Positions 1-5,949 of a stretch of 5,963 nucleotides of DNA are shown in pieces. Below the pieces are notes generated by a model that searched no databases, was not told where the DNA came from, and was given only the letters and a program-made list of their open reading frames with translations. The DNA is from DASUGM01 sp036274055 (GTDB lineage Bacteria; Acidobacteriota; Vicinamibacteria; Vicinamibacterales; SCN-69-37): NCBI GenBank assembly GCA_036274055.1, contig DASUGM010000235.1, positions 1-5,963 on the forward strand, given 5' to 3'. Each line of letters starts with the position of its first letter. Position 1 is the first letter of the stretch. The position numbers and the translations under genes were made by a program.

Positions 1-225
1 GACGTCGAACGGCATCACCGGCATCCGATCGAGCAGGCCCTCGACGAATCGCTGCGCGCGGACCCGGCGGACGCCGGCGAGCCGTTCGACGCCGTGGAGC
101 AGCTCCGCGGCCGTGATCGCCGAGACGATCACTTCGTCCCCGCCGGCCTCGGCGACCACCCGGGAAAGGTCGAGGTCGCCGCGCTCGGCGGCGACCAGCG
201 AACTCGAGTCGACTACGATTCCCAC
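1..225 (-). CDS. VapC-type PIN-domain toxin, partial (C-terminus off the window)
   Basis: This is probably the toxin of a type II toxin-antitoxin pair, a metal-dependent PIN-domain ribonuclease. PIN toxins of the VapC family usually cut RNA with Mg2+ or Mn2+ held by a cluster of acidic residues. Translation from a GTG at 223-225 gives 75 visible residues beginning MGIVVDSSSLVAAERGD; the frame stays open to position 1, so about 55 further residues of a typical 130-residue protein lie outside. The N-terminal hydrophobic strand ending in Asp6 (VVDSSSLV) and the later AAELLHGVER segment with Glu41 match the first two conserved PIN acids; the remaining acids would be beyond the edge. The GTG lies inside the antitoxin gene, giving a 13-nt overlap, with only a weak purine run (AAAAGA) as ribosome binding site, so translation is probably coupled to the antitoxin. 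The fold is recognised with good confidence; the RNA target is unknown. Confidence 0.88.
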   Translation of the reverse strand, partial: MGIVVDSSSLVAAERGDLDLSRVVAEAGGDEVIVSAITAAELLHGVERLAGVRRVRAQRFVEGLLDRMPVMPFDV

Positions 226-488
226 GGGTCTTTTGGCGCCGCCGGCCGGTTGGCCGCCGCGCGCCCGGCCTCGACGGCGCGTTCAAAGGCAGCATCGCCG
301 CGGCGGTTGCCGGCCCATTCGGCAAACTCGCGGACGGTCCACGCTCTCGTGAGCGGCGAGACCTGCGCGACCGGCACCCCGCCGCGCTCGACGATCCAGC
401 CGGCGCCGCTCTCGCGGACCTCGTCGATCAGCTTGCCGAAATTCTTCGCGGCATCGGTCGCCCGGATGCGCCGTCGGTGATCCCCCAT
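213..488 (-). CDS. Phd/YefM-family antitoxin, partner of the PIN toxin
   Basis: This is the likely antitoxin of the pair: it should neutralise the PIN toxin and repress its own promoter by binding DNA through its N-terminal domain. The chosen ATG at 486-488 gives 91 residues. Residues 7-46 (RIRATDAAKNFGKLIDEV, then WIVERGGVPVAQVSPL) are the typical Phd/YefM DNA-binding and dimerisation domain. Residues 50-91 form an Ala- and charge-rich tail ending in PKDPWES; a C-terminal segment with a Trp near the end is common in antitoxins paired with VapC and would lie against the toxin. An in-frame ATG at 530 would add 14 residues (MQVATDTDNAYNTY) that do not belong to the domain and would run through a TATAAT element, so it was rejected. 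Gene order antitoxin-toxin with a 13-nt overlap supports the assignment. Confidence 0.87.
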   Translation of the reverse strand: MGDHRRRIRATDAAKNFGKLIDEVRESGAGWIVERGGVPVAQVSPLTRAWTVREFAEWAGNRRGDAAFERAVEAGRAAANRPAAPKDPWES

Positions 489-500
489 ATACGTATTATA
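489..500 (-). promoter_or_regulatory. Candidate -10 element of the toxin-antitoxin operon (leaderless start)
   Basis: Read on the minus strand, a perfect TATAAT (500 to 495) is followed by ACGTAT and then directly by the antitoxin ATG at 488. Transcription normally begins about 6-7 nt after a -10 element, so the message would begin at or next to the start codon. No Shine-Dalgarno-like purine run precedes the ATG, which agrees with a leaderless mRNA. No good -35 match is seen 16-18 bp upstream, so the promoter call rests on the -10 and its position. Confidence 0.5.
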
Positions 501-515
501 CGCGTTATCCGTATC
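489..515. repeat. Three imperfect 9-bp units, candidate antitoxin operator
   Basis: Three adjacent units read ATACGTATT, ATACGCGTT and ATCCGTATC. Units 1 and 2, and units 1 and 3, each agree at 7 of 9 positions. Within them are the palindrome ATACGTAT (489-496) and the inverted repeat CGTAT-T-ATACG (492-502); a 10-bp palindrome GGTCGCGACC follows at 516-525. The cluster covers the putative -10 element. Phd/YefM antitoxins are known to bind palindromic sites at their own promoters, so this is the natural operator candidate. The match to a binding site is inferred, not recognised from a known consensus. Confidence 0.4.
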
Positions 516-591
516 GGTCGCGACCTGCATGTTGCCGCCGCGGCGCCGAAAATTCCACCCGACGGCTTTTTCGCACCGCGCCAGCCGGCGA

Positions 592-611
592 CGAAACGCG
601 GTATCGTTTCG
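592..611. promoter_or_regulatory. Inverted repeat upstream of the amidohydrolase gene
   Basis: CGAAACG (592-598) and CGTTTCG (605-611) form a perfect 7-bp inverted repeat separated by 6 bp. The right arm ends 14 bp before the ATG at 626. The spacer and right arm contain TATCGT (602-607), a 4-of-6 match to a -10 hexamer, but no matching -35 is visible. It could be an operator for a regulator of the amidohydrolase operon or a hairpin in the 5' leader. The rest of the divergent gap between 489 and 625 holds no gene that I can see. Confidence 0.3.
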
Positions 612-616
612 GCCTC

Positions 617-620
617 GAGG
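617..620 (+). promoter_or_regulatory. Ribosome binding site deciding the amidohydrolase start
   Basis: GAGG at 617-620 lies 5 nt before the ATG at 626. An in-frame GTG at 620-622 would begin inside this motif and would have no spacing from it, so the ATG at 626 is preferred. Confidence 0.55.
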
Positions 621-625
621 TGGCG

Positions 626-1921
626 ATGCGGCGACTTGGCATAACGACGGTGGCCCTGGGCCTGGTGGCGGCGTCGGCCGGCGTGGTCGCGCAGGGACGC
701 GGGGGGCGCGGCGGCGCGGACGCCCCGCTCACAGTGCTCCGGCCCGCCCGCGTCTTCGACGGCGAGGCCATGCATGACGGTTGGACCGTCATCGTCCGCG
801 GTGGCCGGATCGAATCGGCGGGACCAGCGAGCGCGGCGGCGCCTCCCGGAGCGACGACGATCGATCTACCCGGGATGACGTTGATGCCGGGGATGATCGA
901 AGCGCACTCCCACGTGCTGCTGCACCCGTACAACGAAACTCCGTGGAACGATCAGGTCGCGCACGAGTTGCTTGGCGTGCGCATTGCCCGCGCGACCAAT
1001 CATCTGCGCGACACCCTCAATGCCGGCTTCACGACGATCCGGGATCTCGGCACCGAAGGCGCCGGGTACGCCGACGTCGGACTCAAGCAAGCCGTCAATC
1101 AGGGCATCATCCCGGGGCCACGGATGATCGTCACGACGCGCGCGATCGTCGCCACCGGGACCTACGCCCCGAAGGGCTATCCGGCCGAGTGGGACGTGCC
1201 TCAGGGCGCCGAAGAAGCCGACGGCGAGTCGCTCATTCGCGTGGTCCGCGATCAGGCGGGGAAGGGCGCCGACTGGATCAAGGTCTACGGCGACTATCGC
1301 GCCGGTCCGAACGGCCAGACGGTGCCGACGTTTTCGCAGGAAGAGATGACGCGGATCGTCGACACCGCGCGCAGCATCGGCCGGCCGGTCGCGGTGCATT
1401 CGAGCACGCCCGAAGGCATGCGGCGCGCGATCATCGCCGGCGCCGAGACCATCGAGCACGGCGACGGCGGCACCGCAGAAGTGTTTGCGCTGATGAAGCA
1501 GAAGGGCGTCGCGCTGTGTCCGACGCTGGCCGCGGGGCATGCGACGAGTCAGTACGCCGGCTGGAAGCCGGGCGAGCAGCCGGAGCCGCAGGGCGTGCAG
1601 CGCAAGCGCGCGAGCTTCAAGCTCGCGCTCGACGCTGGCGTGACGATCGCCGCCGGATCCGACGTCGGCGTCTTCGCGCACGGCGACGAAGCGCGCGAAC
1701 TGGAACTGATGGTCAATTATGGGATGCCGGCGCTCGAGACGCTGAAGTCCGTCACGTCGATCAACGCCAAAGTGATGCACATGGAAACCCAGATTGGGCG
1801 CGTGGCGGCCGGACTGTTCGCCGATCTCATCGCCGTCGGCGGCGATCCGAGCCGGGACATCAGCGCGACTCGAAAGGTGACGTTCGTGATGAAGAATGGC
1901 GCGGTGGTGAAGAAACCATGA
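626..1921 (+). CDS. Exported metal-dependent amidohydrolase (imidazolonepropionase-like)
   Basis: This is a member of the amidohydrolase superfamily, in the imidazolonepropionase/prolidase-like branch that hydrolyses amide or cyclic bonds of small substrates; the substrate here cannot be told from sequence. The 431-residue product starts with MRRLGITTVALGLVAASAGVVAQG, a Sec signal peptide of about 22 residues, followed by a short Gly/Arg-rich linker, so it should act outside the cytoplasm. A small beta-sandwich part (TVLRPARVFDGEAMHDGWTV and the C-terminal FADLIAVGGDPSRD) flanks the TIM barrel. Expected metal ligands are present: HSH (His94, His96) after strand 1, Lys219 in DWIKVYGDY as the probable carboxylated lysine, His258 in AVHSS, His278 in IEHG, and Asp346 in AAGSDVG. 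All key positions are intact, so it is likely active. Its stop overlaps the next gene by 4 nt. Length is normal for the family. Confidence 0.92.
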   Translation: MRRLGITTVALGLVAASAGVVAQGRGGRGGADAPLTVLRPARVFDGEAMHDGWTVIVRGGRIESAGPASAAAPPGATTIDLPGMTLMPGMIEAHSHVLLHPYNETPWNDQVAHELLGVRIARATNHLRDTLNAGFTTIRDLGTEGAGYADVGLKQAVNQGIIPGPRMIVTTRAIVATGTYAPKGYPAEWDVPQGAEEADGESLIRVVRDQAGKGADWIKVYGDYRAGPNGQTVPTFSQEEMTRIVDTARSIGRPVAVHSSTPEGMRRAIIAGAETIEHGDGGTAEVFALMKQKGVALCPTLAAGHATSQYAGWKPGEQPEPQGVQRKRASFKLALDAGVTIAAGSDVGVFAHGDEARELELMVNYGMPALETLKSVTSINAKVMHMETQIGRVAAGLFADLIAVGGDPSRDISATRKVTFVMKNGAVVKKP

Positions 1922-2949
1922 CCCGCCTGACATTGATCGCGGCGCTGGCGCTCGGCGGGTCGACGCTTGCTGTTCCCGCCTGGGAATGGACGCCGCAGAA
2001 GTCGGGCGTCTCGGCGCGCCTGCGCGGTGTCAGCGCAGTCAGCGAGTCCGTCGCCTGGGCCAGCGGATCAGGCAGCACGATTCTGCGCACCGAAGACGGC
2101 GGGGCGACGTGGACACGACTTCCCGAGCCGACGCCGGATCGACTCGACTACCGCGACATCGACGCGATGAACGCGACGACCGCTTACGCGCTCAGCATCG
2201 GCAACGGCGCGGCATCGCGCATTTTCAAGACCACGGACGCGGGGCAGACCTGGGCCGAGCAATATCGCGCCAGCGAGGAGAAGATCTTCCTCGACGCGAT
2301 GACATTCAGCGATGCCAACCGCGGCATCGTCCTCGGCGATTCGATCGACGGCCGCTTTTTCTTCATGACCACGGACAACGGCGGCGCGCGTTGGATTCCG
2401 GTCCCCGTCGATCGCCTGCCGGCCGCCCTGCCCAATGAGGGCTTCTTTGCCGCCAGCGGCACCAACGTCGCGGCGCTCGGCGACCACATCTGGATCGGTA
2501 CCGGTGCCGCCGCGAAAGCGCGCGTGCTGCGTTCGGCGGATCGCGGCCTCAGCTGGGCGATCGCCGAGACGCCGGTTGCGGCCGGGCCGTCAGCAGGAAT
2601 CTATTCGATCGCTTTCCGCGACGCTCAGCACGGCATCGTCGTCGGCGGCGACTACGCGAAGGAAGCCGAGGCCACCGACAACTGCGCGATCACCAGCGAC
2701 GGCGGCGCGACCTGGACGTTGATCAAAGGGCTCAGCGGCTTCCGATCCGTCGTCGCGCCGGTGCCGGGCGCGCCGGCGACGTGGATCGCCATCGGCCCGC
2801 GTGGCAGCGATGTGTCCACCGACGACGGCCGGACCTGGACGCCGATCGAAGGTCCGGGCTTCGACACGTTCAGCTTTGTCCGCGGCACGGCCATCGGCTG
2901 GGGAAGCGGCGCGCGGGGCGCGATTGCGAAACTGAGAACTTTGAACTGA
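1918..2949 (+). CDS. Exported YCF48/BNR-repeat beta-propeller protein
   Basis: This 343-residue protein is a secreted or periplasmic beta-propeller of the sialidase/YCF48 (Hcf136-like) fold; such proteins act as assembly or binding scaffolds and are often mislabelled as oxidoreductases. Its own biochemical role is not known. The first residues (MTRLTLIAALALGGSTLAVPA) make a signal peptide. Six Asp-box turns recur around the propeller: TEDGGATW (58-65), TTDAGQTW (105-112), TTDNGGARW (151-159, one residue longer), SADRGLSW (206-213), TSDGGATW (259-266) and STDDGRTW (300-307), consistent with six or seven blades. No sialidase active-site arginine triad was recognised. The start ATG overlaps the amidohydrolase stop (ATGA), which implies translational coupling and a shared operon, and perhaps a shared location outside the cytoplasm. 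The last six codons and the stop lie in a heptamer repeat. Confidence 0.85.
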   Translation: MTRLTLIAALALGGSTLAVPAWEWTPQKSGVSARLRGVSAVSESVAWASGSGSTILRTEDGGATWTRLPEPTPDRLDYRDIDAMNATTAYALSIGNGAASRIFKTTDAGQTWAEQYRASEEKIFLDAMTFSDANRGIVLGDSIDGRFFFMTTDNGGARWIPVPVDRLPAALPNEGFFAASGTNVAALGDHIWIGTGAAAKARVLRSADRGLSWAIAETPVAAGPSAGIYSIAFRDAQHGIVVGGDYAKEAEATDNCAITSDGGATWTLIKGLSGFRSVVAPVPGAPATWIAIGPRGSDVSTDDGRTWTPIEGPGFDTFSFVRGTAIGWGSGARGAIAKLRTLN

Positions 2950-2963
2950 GAACTTCGAACTCG
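2929..2963. repeat. Tandem 7-bp repeat (GAACTNN)x5 at convergent gene ends
   Basis: Five consecutive heptamers read AAACTGA, GAACTTT, GAACTGA, GAACTTC and GAACTCG. The units encode the last six residues (KLRTLN) and TGA stop of the propeller gene, then continue into the 18-bp gap before the convergent ADOP stop at 2968. The stretch is AT-richer than its surroundings. No stable hairpin with a T-run is present, so it does not look like an intrinsic terminator. Confidence 0.7.
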
Positions 2964-2967
2964 CGCG

Positions 2968-5565
2968 TTATGCGTCCTGTTTCAAGATGACCGCGGGATC
3001 GACGCGCAGCGCCCGGCGCACCGGCACGTAGGTCGCGAGGACGCCCGCCGCGGTCAGTATCGCCGCAACCACGCCGAACGCGGTCGGATCGAATGGACTC
3101 AGGCCGAACAGCAGGCTCTGGAGCACCGATCCAAGCGAAAGCGACAGTAACAGTCCCAGCACCAGCCCGGCAACAGTGGCGACTCGCGCCGGCCGGAACA
3201 AGGCGCTCAGGACCTGGCCTTTTTGCGCGCCCAGCGCGATCCGGATGCCGATCTCGCGGCGCCGCGCCTCGACGACGTACGCGAAGACGCCGAAGACGCC
3301 GAACGTCGCCAGTGCCAACGCGAGCAGACCGCCGGCCCAGGCGGCGGTGGCGCCGGCCGCCGAATCGCCCAACCCTTCGGCGATGGTGTCGGCGAGCGAG
3401 CGCACGGTGACGGTGGCGTTGGCGTCTACATCGGTGATGATCGCGGCGATGCGATCGGTCACGCCGGGTTCGTTGGTCCGCACGAGCACCGCCGGATAGG
3501 TCCGTGTCCTGCCAGCCAGCACGTGGAAGGTTGGACGAATCGAGTCGCGAGCAGTGAAGTAGACGTCACGGGTGACACCGACGACGGTGTAGCTCTGCGT
3601 GCCGGCTACAAACCGCTGCCCGACTGCGCCGTCTTGGGGCCATAACAGCCGAGCGAACGTTTCGTTGACGACCGCCTCGCCAGATCCGGGATGTCCGCTG
3701 AATGGGCGGCCGGTAACCAAGGGGATCCCCAGCACCTCGAACGCGTTGGCCGAGACCGGTGCGATGTCAGCGGAGCGGGCCTCGCGAACGCTGCCGGCTG
3801 GCCGGCGCACGTCGACGGTCTCCGCGTGCGTGAACGGAGCGACATCGGTGAACGCGATTCGAGGGAATGCCGCGGTCAGGGCACGCTCGATCGTCTGCCG
3901 CGCGGCTGCCGCGCCCGGGCCCGTCTGCGTCGAGGCGCCGCCCGGCCGGTACGTTGCCGTCGTCACGCCGTCGATCGAGTAGCCAATGTCGCCGCTGATG
4001 GCGTGTGTCACCGCGCGGGTGAGCAGACTCGCGCATGAAAGCAGAGAGGTCGAGAGCGCGATCTGCGCCGTCAACAACGCGAGGTTGAAGCGAAGCCGTC
4101 CGGCTGGTGTCGCCGTCCGGCCGTCACCCGTGGCGAGTCCGATACGCGTCGATCGCAAGGCCGGTAACAAGCTGAACGCAAACGACATGAGCAGGGACGT
4201 GCCGACGCAGTAGGTGAAGACGGCGGCATCCGGCGCCCAGACGTCGCGCGTCGGCATCTCGGAGATGCGCATCAACGGGTCGAGGACCGCATAGACCAGT
4301 GCGAGGCCCAGCACGCCCGCGACCGTCGACAGCAGAACCGCCTCGGTGATCAGCTGGCGTGCGATCCGGCTGCGGCCTGCGCCCAAGGCCAGCCGTGTCC
4401 GAACTTCCCGCGCCCGCGCCAATGCGCGGGCCAGCTGAAGGTGCGCGATATTCGCGCCGGTCAGGAGCAGTACGATCGCCGTAGCGATGACGGTTGAAGC
4501 GATGATCATCGCGCGCAGCGGCGCCGGGAATCGCGCGTACATGCTCGTCCCGGTCACTTCGACGCGACGCGCCGCCGCGTCCGGTTGCGAGCTCCGTTGG
4601 CGCGCGAAGGCCGTCAGTTCCTGCGCTGCCCGGATCGCGGTGGCGCCGGCGGCGAGCCGGCCGATCAGGGCCACGCAGCACCGTCCTGCTGAGTCGGAAA
4701 AAAGCGCGTCTTCGGGCTTGAAATTGCGCATCGCCTGGAGCGGAAGCCAGATGTCATCGCGATACGGTTGTTCACCTCGCCAACCCTCTCGCGCAACGCC
4801 GATCACGGTGTACGCCTGTTTCTGGAAATACAGCGCCCGCCCGATTGCATCCCGTGCGCCACCAAACATCCGGTGCCAGAAGGCGTGGCTGATGATCGCC
4901 ACGCGCTCGGCGGCACCCTCGCGATCGTCGTCGGGCCTGAAGTTTCGTCCGAGTGCGATCGGCACGCCGACGGTCTCGAAAAACCCGGGAGTCACGAATT
5001 GCCCGTAGGCGATCACCGTCCTGGCCTCGGGATCAGCCGCTGGCGTGAAGAACGCAAAGTGAGTCGCCGCGACGTGGGAGAGCGTCGTGCTGCGGCTGGC
5101 GAAGTCGTCGCGATCTCCGAGACCGAACTGCCACCGCTCGCGCGGCGCGCCGCCTTCGGGCTTGATCAGAACGACCTGTTCAGGCCGCTCGATCGGCCAC
5201 GGCCGGAGGATCACCGCGTTGATGGTGGTGAACATCGCCGTGCTGATGCCGATGCCGATCGTCATCGTCAGCAGAGCGGTGATCGTGAACGCGGGGCTGC
5301 GGCGAAGGCTCCGCACGCCGTACTTCACGTCCTGCCATACGCTTTCGAGCCACGGCGCCAACCAGACCCCGCGCGCGTCTTCGCGCGCCAGCGTGACGTT
5401 GCCCATCGCCCGCGACGCTGCCGCGCGGGCCTCGCCCGGCGCGACGCCGCGGGACCGTAATTCGGCCTCGGCCATGGCGCGATGCGCGTCGATTTCCTGC
5501 CGCAGATCGGCGTCGAACGAGCGGTAGCGGATGCGGGCGCGAAGGCGGCGAAACCACGCGAACAT
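2968..5565 (-). CDS. ADOP-family duplicated FtsX/MacB-like permease
   Basis: This is an integral membrane permease of the ABC3 (MacB/FtsX) type in the acidobacterial duplicated orphan permease group. The transported substrate is unknown. The ATG at 5563-5565 gives 865 residues and has AGGAG 7 nt upstream. Order of parts: a cytoplasmic N-terminal region (1-90, with FDADLRQEIDAH) typical of this group; TM1 near 95-120; a MacB-like periplasmic domain (about 121-350); FtsX domain 1 with TM near 353-370, 405-428 and 447-470; TM5 near 494-515; a second periplasmic domain (about 520-740); FtsX domain 2 with TM near 743-765, 795-817 and 828-847. The coupling-helix motif appears twice, as REVRTRLALGAGRSRI (387-401) and REIGIRIALGAQKGQV (770-785), showing the internal duplication. 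No ATP-binding subunit gene is adjacent, which fits the 'orphan' name. It follows padR by 19 nt in the same operon. Confidence 0.93.
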   Translation of the reverse strand: MFAWFRRLRARIRYRSFDADLRQEIDAHRAMAEAELRSRGVAPGEARAAASRAMGNVTLAREDARGVWLAPWLESVWQDVKYGVRSLRRSPAFTITALLTMTIGIGISTAMFTTINAVILRPWPIERPEQVVLIKPEGGAPRERWQFGLGDRDDFASRSTTLSHVAATHFAFFTPAADPEARTVIAYGQFVTPGFFETVGVPIALGRNFRPDDDREGAAERVAIISHAFWHRMFGGARDAIGRALYFQKQAYTVIGVAREGWRGEQPYRDDIWLPLQAMRNFKPEDALFSDSAGRCCVALIGRLAAGATAIRAAQELTAFARQRSSQPDAAARRVEVTGTSMYARFPAPLRAMIIASTVIATAIVLLLTGANIAHLQLARALARAREVRTRLALGAGRSRIARQLITEAVLLSTVAGVLGLALVYAVLDPLMRISEMPTRDVWAPDAAVFTYCVGTSLLMSFAFSLLPALRSTRIGLATGDGRTATPAGRLRFNLALLTAQIALSTSLLSCASLLTRAVTHAISGDIGYSIDGVTTATYRPGGASTQTGPGAAAARQTIERALTAAFPRIAFTDVAPFTHAETVDVRRPAGSVREARSADIAPVSANAFEVLGIPLVTGRPFSGHPGSGEAVVNETFARLLWPQDGAVGQRFVAGTQSYTVVGVTRDVYFTARDSIRPTFHVLAGRTRTYPAVLVRTNEPGVTDRIAAIITDVDANATVTVRSLADTIAEGLGDSAAGATAAWAGGLLALALATFGVFGVFAYVVEARRREIGIRIALGAQKGQVLSALFRPARVATVAGLVLGLLLSLSLGSVLQSLLFGLSPFDPTAFGVVAAILTAAGVLATYVPVRRALRVDPAVILKQDA

Positions 5566-5572
5566 GCGGGCG

Positions 5573-5577
5573 CTCCT
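5573..5577 (-). promoter_or_regulatory. Ribosome binding site of the ADOP permease
   Basis: The minus strand carries AGGAG with a 7-nt spacer to the ATG at 5565. This decides the start: the same frame is open 72 codons further upstream, but that extension is low-complexity Ser/Arg/Pro-rich and overlaps padR. Confidence 0.75.
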
Positions 5578-5584
5578 CGAGACG

Positions 5585-5911
5585 TTACGCGTTCTGCAGG
5601 ACCTGTTGAATGGCGTGGACGAGCTGATCGAACTCGGCGCGCTCCGCGACGAGCTGTTTCCTGCCGGCCCTGGTAATCGTGTAGAAGCGCGCTTTGCGGT
5701 TGTTTTCCGAGGGCCCCCACTCGGCGTCGGCGTAGCCGTTGAGCAGCAGCCGCTGCAGAGCGGGGTAGAGCGAACTCTCACCGACCTGCAGCACGTCGTT
5801 CGACAGCGCCTTGAGCCGCTGCGCGATGCCGTAGCCGTGCATCGACTCGCGGGCGATGACGCGAAGGATCAGGAGATCGAGCGTGCCGGGAAGGAGATCG
5901 GGACTCGCCAT
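5585..5911 (-). CDS. PadR-family transcriptional repressor
   Basis: This 108-residue protein is a winged-helix regulator of the short PadR type, expected to act as a dimer that blocks transcription and lets go when it binds a small molecule or senses stress. Residues 1-75 hold the winged helix: PGTLDLLILRVIARESMHGY, then IAQRLKALS, the recognition region GESSLYPALQRLLLNGY, and the wing WGPSENNRKARFYTITRAG. Residues about 80-108 form a single C-terminal helix (QLVAERAEFDQLVHAIQQVL) used for dimer contacts. It lies 19 nt upstream of the ADOP permease in the same direction, an arrangement widespread in Acidobacteriota, so it most likely controls that permease and itself. Its ATG is the last three bases of a 37-bp dyad. 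The inducer is unknown. Confidence 0.93.
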   Translation of the reverse strand: MASPDLLPGTLDLLILRVIARESMHGYGIAQRLKALSNDVLQVGESSLYPALQRLLLNGYADAEWGPSENNRKARFYTITRAGRKQLVAERAEFDQLVHAIQQVLQNA

Positions 5912-5945
5912 CGGACTCCCATCGTCTAACGATGGGAGTCCGATG
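5909..5945. promoter_or_regulatory. Perfect 17-bp-arm inverted repeat, candidate PadR operator
   Basis: The left arm CATCGGACTCCCATCGT (5909-5925) and the right arm ACGATGGGAGTCCGATG (5929-5945) are exact reverse complements around a 3-nt centre (CTA). The padR start codon is the outer end of one arm, and the other arm overlaps a TTGACA -35 by 2 bp. A bound dimer or pair of dimers would cover the whole promoter, which is what an autorepressor needs. It could instead form an RNA hairpin that hides a GGAG ribosome binding site and the ATG. There is no T-run on either side, so a terminator is unlikely. Confidence 0.75.
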
Positions 5946-5949
5946 TCAA
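5921..5949 (-). promoter_or_regulatory. Candidate padR-ADOP promoter
   Basis: The minus strand has a perfect TTGACA (5949 to 5944) and, after 17 bp, GACGAT (5926 to 5921), a 3-of-6 match to TATAAT that keeps A2, A5 and T6. The predicted start of transcription would be near 5914-5915, only a few bases before the ATG at 5911. The weak -10 is fully inside the inverted repeat. Confidence 0.45.

Noticed and set aside
489..530. A 14-residue N-terminal extension of the antitoxin from an ATG at 530
   Set aside because: It adds residues outside the Phd/YefM domain, has no clear ribosome binding site, and would place the TATAAT inside the coding region.
781..1917. Upstream part of a 722-codon plus-strand frame that joins the propeller gene
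   Set aside because: This part is Arg/Asp-rich out-of-frame translation of the amidohydrolase. The real propeller gene begins at 1918 with a signal peptide.
866..1933. A 355-codon open frame on the minus strand opposite the amidohydrolase
   Set aside because: It is Arg/His-rich with no recognisable domain and mirrors the codon pattern of the real gene; long antisense frames are usual in GC-rich coding DNA.
2950..2967. A bidirectional terminator between the convergent genes
   Set aside because: Only weak imperfect pairing (GAGAACTTCGAACTC) is seen and there is no T-run; the sequence is better explained as heptamer repeats.
3093..4038. Several plus-strand open frames opposite the permease
   Set aside because: Their translations are Arg/Ala-rich, without domains or ribosome binding sites, and they lie fully inside a well-supported gene on the other strand.
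5566..5781. A 72-codon N-terminal extension of the ADOP permease
   Set aside because: It is low-complexity Ser/Arg/Pro-rich sequence overlapping padR in another frame, while a good AGGAG precedes the ATG at 5565.
5909..5945. The long dyad as an intrinsic terminator
   Set aside because: Neither side has a run of T after the stem, and the dyad includes the start codon of padR directly downstream of a -35 element.
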